Source: Rikenellaceae bacterium (GTDB lineage Bacteria; Bacteroidota; Bacteroidia; Bacteroidales; Rikenellaceae). From it: 16,695 bases of DNA. This document shows, one piece after another, positions 14,400-16,695 of the stretch. Positions within the stretch are counted from its first letter, which is position 1. Every line of letters begins with the position of its first letter. The notes under the pieces are model-generated. The model worked only from the letters and a program-made list of their open reading frames with translations, did no database searches and was not told where the DNA came from. The stretch covers positions 1-16,695 of the forward strand of contig JAJBVJ010000146.1 in NCBI GenBank assembly GCA_020859875.1. The letters are read 5' to 3'. Made by a program: the position numbers and the translations under genes.

Positions 14400-15173
14400 T
14401 CATTTTGTTTTATTGTCGACCCACTCGAGGAAATTGTCCCCCATTTCATCCGTGAGCGCCTGCGAGACCGCGAAGGAAGCTCTTTGTTCGGCCTCCTTTT
14501 TGGATGTTCCCAGACCATATCCCAGTTCCATATCGTCGATAACGGCGACCGACCGGAAGACGGGGGATTGCGATGTGGAGCCCTCGCCGAATGCAGTGCG
14601 GAATTTTATGGAATGTTTGCTCTTCTGGCACCACTCTATCAGGCGGCTCTTGTAGTCCGTCTCGGTATGGGTAAGGTCTTCCAGGTCGAGGTGTTTTTCG
14701 AGGATCTTTTCGATTATTATCCGGTTGGTCTTGTCGTATCCCTTATCGAGGTACATCGCCCCGATCATGGCCTCCAAGGCATCACCGTGCAGGTGCTTCT
14801 GGACGATACTTCCACCGGCATGGGAAACGATATGTTCCGAGATTCCGAGCTTATGGCAAAGTTCGTTGAGCGACTGGCGGCTGACGATCTTGGAGCGCAC
14901 CTGCGTCAGGAACCCTTCGTTGCGGTCGGGAAACCGCAGGAAAAGGTACTCCGAGACCACCGATTCGAGCACCGCATCGCCCAGGAACTCGAGTCGTTCA
15001 TTATTTACGGGCATACCGTCGGGCATAAAAACAGAAGCTGACCTGTGGATCAAGGCCAGCTTGTAAAGTTCTATGTTGTCGGGGCAGATGCCGAACAGTT
15101 CGTCTATAAGCCTGTAATAGCGGCTGTCTTTCCCGTACTTTTTTTTCAGCGGTTTGAGGATGAAACCCAACAT
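14400..15173 (-). CDS. rnc: Ribonuclease III
   Basis: A 257-residue double-strand-specific RNA endonuclease that processes rRNA precursors and structured mRNAs. The catalytic domain has NERLEFLGDAVL (58-69; Glu59, Glu62, Asp66) and GDALEAMIGAMYLDKG (130-145; Asp131, Glu134), the metal-binding set equivalent to E. coli Glu38, Glu41, Asp45, Asp114 and Glu117. A C-terminal double-stranded-RNA-binding domain spans about 173-242 (DYKSRLIEWCQK to SKKEAEQRASFAVSQAL). Longer than E. coli RNase III by about 30 residues, with a basic N-terminal extension (LKKKYGKDSRYYRL) as is common in Bacteroidetes. It follows fabF by 46 bases on the same strand, giving acpP-fabF-rnc, an arrangement known in many bacteria. 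No clear terminator is seen after it on the - strand. Confidence 0.96.
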   Translation of the reverse strand: MLGFILKPLKKKYGKDSRYYRLIDELFGICPDNIELYKLALIHRSASVFMPDGMPVNNERLEFLGDAVLESVVSEYLFLRFPDRNEGFLTQVRSKIVSRQSLNELCHKLGISEHIVSHAGGSIVQKHLHGDALEAMIGAMYLDKGYDKTNRIIIEKILEKHLDLEDLTHTETDYKSRLIEWCQKSKHSIKFRTAFGEGSTSQSPVFRSVAVIDDMELGYGLGTSKKEAEQRASFAVSQALTDEMGDNFLEWVDNKTK

Positions 15174-15219
15174 CTTTCGGTTTCCTTTCGTATTCGGGCC
15201 TGCCCGGGCCCGGGATGCT

Positions 15220-16473
15220 TTATTCGGCTTTGCGGAATACCACCGAGGCGTTGTGTCCGCCGAACCCGAAACTGTTGCTCAGGGCCACCTTGACATCCCT
15301 TTGTTTGGCTTTGCCAAGGGTGAGATCCAATTTGGGATCGATCTCCGGATCGAGCTCGAAAACGTTTATCGACGGGGCCACGATACCCCTGGTAAGGGTC
15401 ATTATACATGCGAGCGCTTCGATAGCTCCTGCCGCACCCAGCAGGTGTCCGGTCATGGATTTGGTCGAGTTGATGCTTACGTCGTATATATGCTCGCCGA
15501 ATACCGCCTTGAGCCCGTTGAGTTCCGCAGGATCGCCAGCCGGGGTGGAAGTGCCGTGGGTGTTGACGTAATCCACATCCTCGGGTGTCAGTCCCCCGTC
15601 CTTTATTGCGTCGAGCATGGCCTTGCGGTTGCCCAACCCTTCGGGATGGGGAGCCGTAAAATGGTAGGCGTCCGCGCTTGCGCCGCCGCCCATCACTTCG
15701 GCATATATCTTGGCGCCGCGGGCTTGGGCATGTTCGTACTCTTCGAGTATAAGGGCGCCTCCGCCTTCCCCGATGACAAAGCCGTTACGGTCTTTGTCGA
15801 ATGCACGGGAAGCGGTCTTGGGGTCGTCGTTACGGGTGGAGAGGGCCTGCATGGCGTTGAAACCGCCTACGCCGGGCTGGTTTACGGCCGCCTCTGATCC
15901 GCCGGTTATCATAATCTGCGCCTTTCCGCTGCGGATGTAGTTGAAGGCGTCTATCATGGCATGGTTCGAGGATGCGCAGGCCGAAACCGTACAATAGTTG
16001 GGCCCCCGGAAGCCGTAACGCATCGAAATGTAACCCGCGGCTATGTCCGCGATCATTTTGGGGATAAAGAAAGGGCTGTAGCGGGGAACGAATCCACCCT
16101 CTACAAAACCCTTTACCTCCTGGTAGAATGTTTCCAGTCCACCGATTCCCGAAGCCCATATCACGCCGGCCTGCTCGGGGTCGACCTTCTCGAGGTCGAG
16201 GCCCGAATCTTGCATGGCCTGCTCGACCGATACCAGCGCATACTGGGTGTAAAGGTCGTATTTGCGTGCGTCCTTACGGTCGAAATGGTCTGCCGGGTTG
16301 TAATTCTTTACCTCACACGCAAATTGTGTTTTGAACAGGGAAGCATCGAAATGAGTTATCGGTCCTGCGCCGCTGACGCCATTGATTAGATTTTCGAAAT
16401 ATTCTTCAATGCTGTTGCCCAGCGGGTTGATCGTACCAATACCTGTTACGACTACTCGTCTGTCTTGTGCCAT
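15220..16473 (-). CDS. fabF: 3-oxoacyl-[acyl-carrier-protein] synthase II
   Basis: A 417-residue condensing enzyme of type II fatty-acid synthesis; it joins malonyl-ACP to an acyl-ACP chain with loss of CO2 in the cytoplasm. The catalytic triad is clear: Cys166 in TVSACASSNHA, His306 in NTHGTSTPAGDPAE and His343 in STKSMTGHLLGAAGA (with Lys338), offset by three from E. coli Cys163, His303 and His340. N- and C-termini (RRVVVTGIGTINPLG; SNSFGFGGHNASVVF) are those of KAS II. After the active-site Cys the sequence is ASSN rather than the more common ATG, a small variation. It sits between acpP (71 bases upstream) and rnc, so it uses the acpP gene product. Confidence 0.97.
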   Translation of the reverse strand: MAQDRRVVVTGIGTINPLGNSIEEYFENLINGVSGAGPITHFDASLFKTQFACEVKNYNPADHFDRKDARKYDLYTQYALVSVEQAMQDSGLDLEKVDPEQAGVIWASGIGGLETFYQEVKGFVEGGFVPRYSPFFIPKMIADIAAGYISMRYGFRGPNYCTVSACASSNHAMIDAFNYIRSGKAQIMITGGSEAAVNQPGVGGFNAMQALSTRNDDPKTASRAFDKDRNGFVIGEGGGALILEEYEHAQARGAKIYAEVMGGGASADAYHFTAPHPEGLGNRKAMLDAIKDGGLTPEDVDYVNTHGTSTPAGDPAELNGLKAVFGEHIYDVSINSTKSMTGHLLGAAGAIEALACIMTLTRGIVAPSINVFELDPEIDPKLDLTLGKAKQRDVKVALSNSFGFGGHNASVVFRKAE

Positions 16474-16519
16474 AAATAAATTCGGGATTATTTAAACAAT
16501 TTGGGTTCGGTAGGTGCGG

Positions 16520-16540
16520 GGCGGCAGGAGCCCTGCCACC
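16520..16540 (-). repeat. Intercistronic hairpin between acpP and fabF
   Basis: In the - strand RNA, GGUGGCAGG pairs with CCUGCCGCC across a GCU loop (9 bp, one G-U pair). It begins five bases after the acpP stop and has no T run. It may protect acpP mRNA or limit read-through, so that ACP is made in excess of FabF. Confidence 0.5.
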
Positions 16541-16544
16541 GCTA

Positions 16545-16695
16545 TTATTTCTTTGCTTCGATGTAGGAAACGGCGTCGCCTACAGTACCGATCTTTTCTG
16601 CGTCTTCGTCAGGAATAGAGATGCCGAATTCTTTCTCGAAATCCATAATAAGTTCAACGGTGTCGAGCGAGTCAGCGCCGAGGTCGTTAGTGAAA
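16545..16695 (-). CDS. acpP: Acyl carrier protein (partial, N-terminus outside window)
   Basis: The last 49 or so residues of ACP, the small acidic protein that carries growing acyl chains on a phosphopantetheine arm. The attachment motif GADSLDTVEL is present, with the Ser that receives the arm, followed by MDFEKEFGISIPDEDAEKI, TVGDAVSYIEAKK and TAA at 16545-16547. All of helices II-IV are here; helix I lies beyond the right edge. Next on the strand is fabF, after 71 bases with a hairpin. Confidence 0.96.
   Translation of the reverse strand, partial: FTNDLGADSLDTVELIMDFEKEFGISIPDEDAEKIGTVGDAVSYIEAKK

Overview
The window looks like a chromosomal segment of a Bacteroidetes bacterium. Three things support this: promoters with the Bacteroidetes -7 element TAnnTTTG ahead of several genes, a DUF4251-type protein, and lipoproteins with an acidic stretch just after the lipid-modified Cys. 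The fairly high GC, the codon use and the anaerobic pyruvate-family oxidoreductase fit an Alistipes/Rikenellaceae-like gut anaerobe, but that placement is inference.

Layout, left to right. (1) The 3' end of korA and all of korB, for 2-oxoglutarate:ferredoxin oxidoreductase (+ strand). (2) A four-gene heavy-metal efflux operon at about 1375-7580 (+). It encodes a small His/Cys-rich exported protein, a lipoprotein RND adaptor with a His-rich N-terminus, a CzcA/CusA-family pump and a TolC-like outer-membrane channel. (3) fabI (+) with its own promoter and terminator. (4) A DoxX-like membrane protein (+) that converges on and overlaps the end of pepD (-), an aminoacyl-histidine dipeptidase. (5) ispF (+), divergent from pepD, with a clear promoter and terminator. 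(6) A putative surface lipoprotein with two Ig-like (BIG2-like) repeats and a C-terminal F5/8-type C (discoidin) domain (+), convergent with a DUF4251 protein (-). (7) A family 2-like glycosyltransferase (+), convergent with rubredoxin (-). (8) The housekeeping cluster acpP-fabF-rnc on the - strand; acpP runs off the right edge.

How the genes relate: korAB and rubredoxin belong to low-potential, anaerobic electron metabolism. fabI, fabF and acpP are fatty-acid synthesis genes in two separate places. The efflux operon is the only accessory-looking multi-gene module. Its His-rich components, and the lack of the Cu(I)-type methionines in the pump, suggest a Zn/Co/Ni/Cd-type substrate rather than Cu/Ag.

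I found no CRISPR array, tRNA, rRNA, insertion sequence or phage gene, and nothing that clearly counts as a new biological system. The points most worth a second look are small: the leading His/Cys-rich protein and tandem hairpins of the efflux operon, an 8-bp inverted repeat at the -33 region of the glycosyltransferase promoter, an orphan terminator between rubredoxin and rnc, and a 41-codon gene-like frame without a start codon after ispF. Gaps between genes are all under 300 bases.
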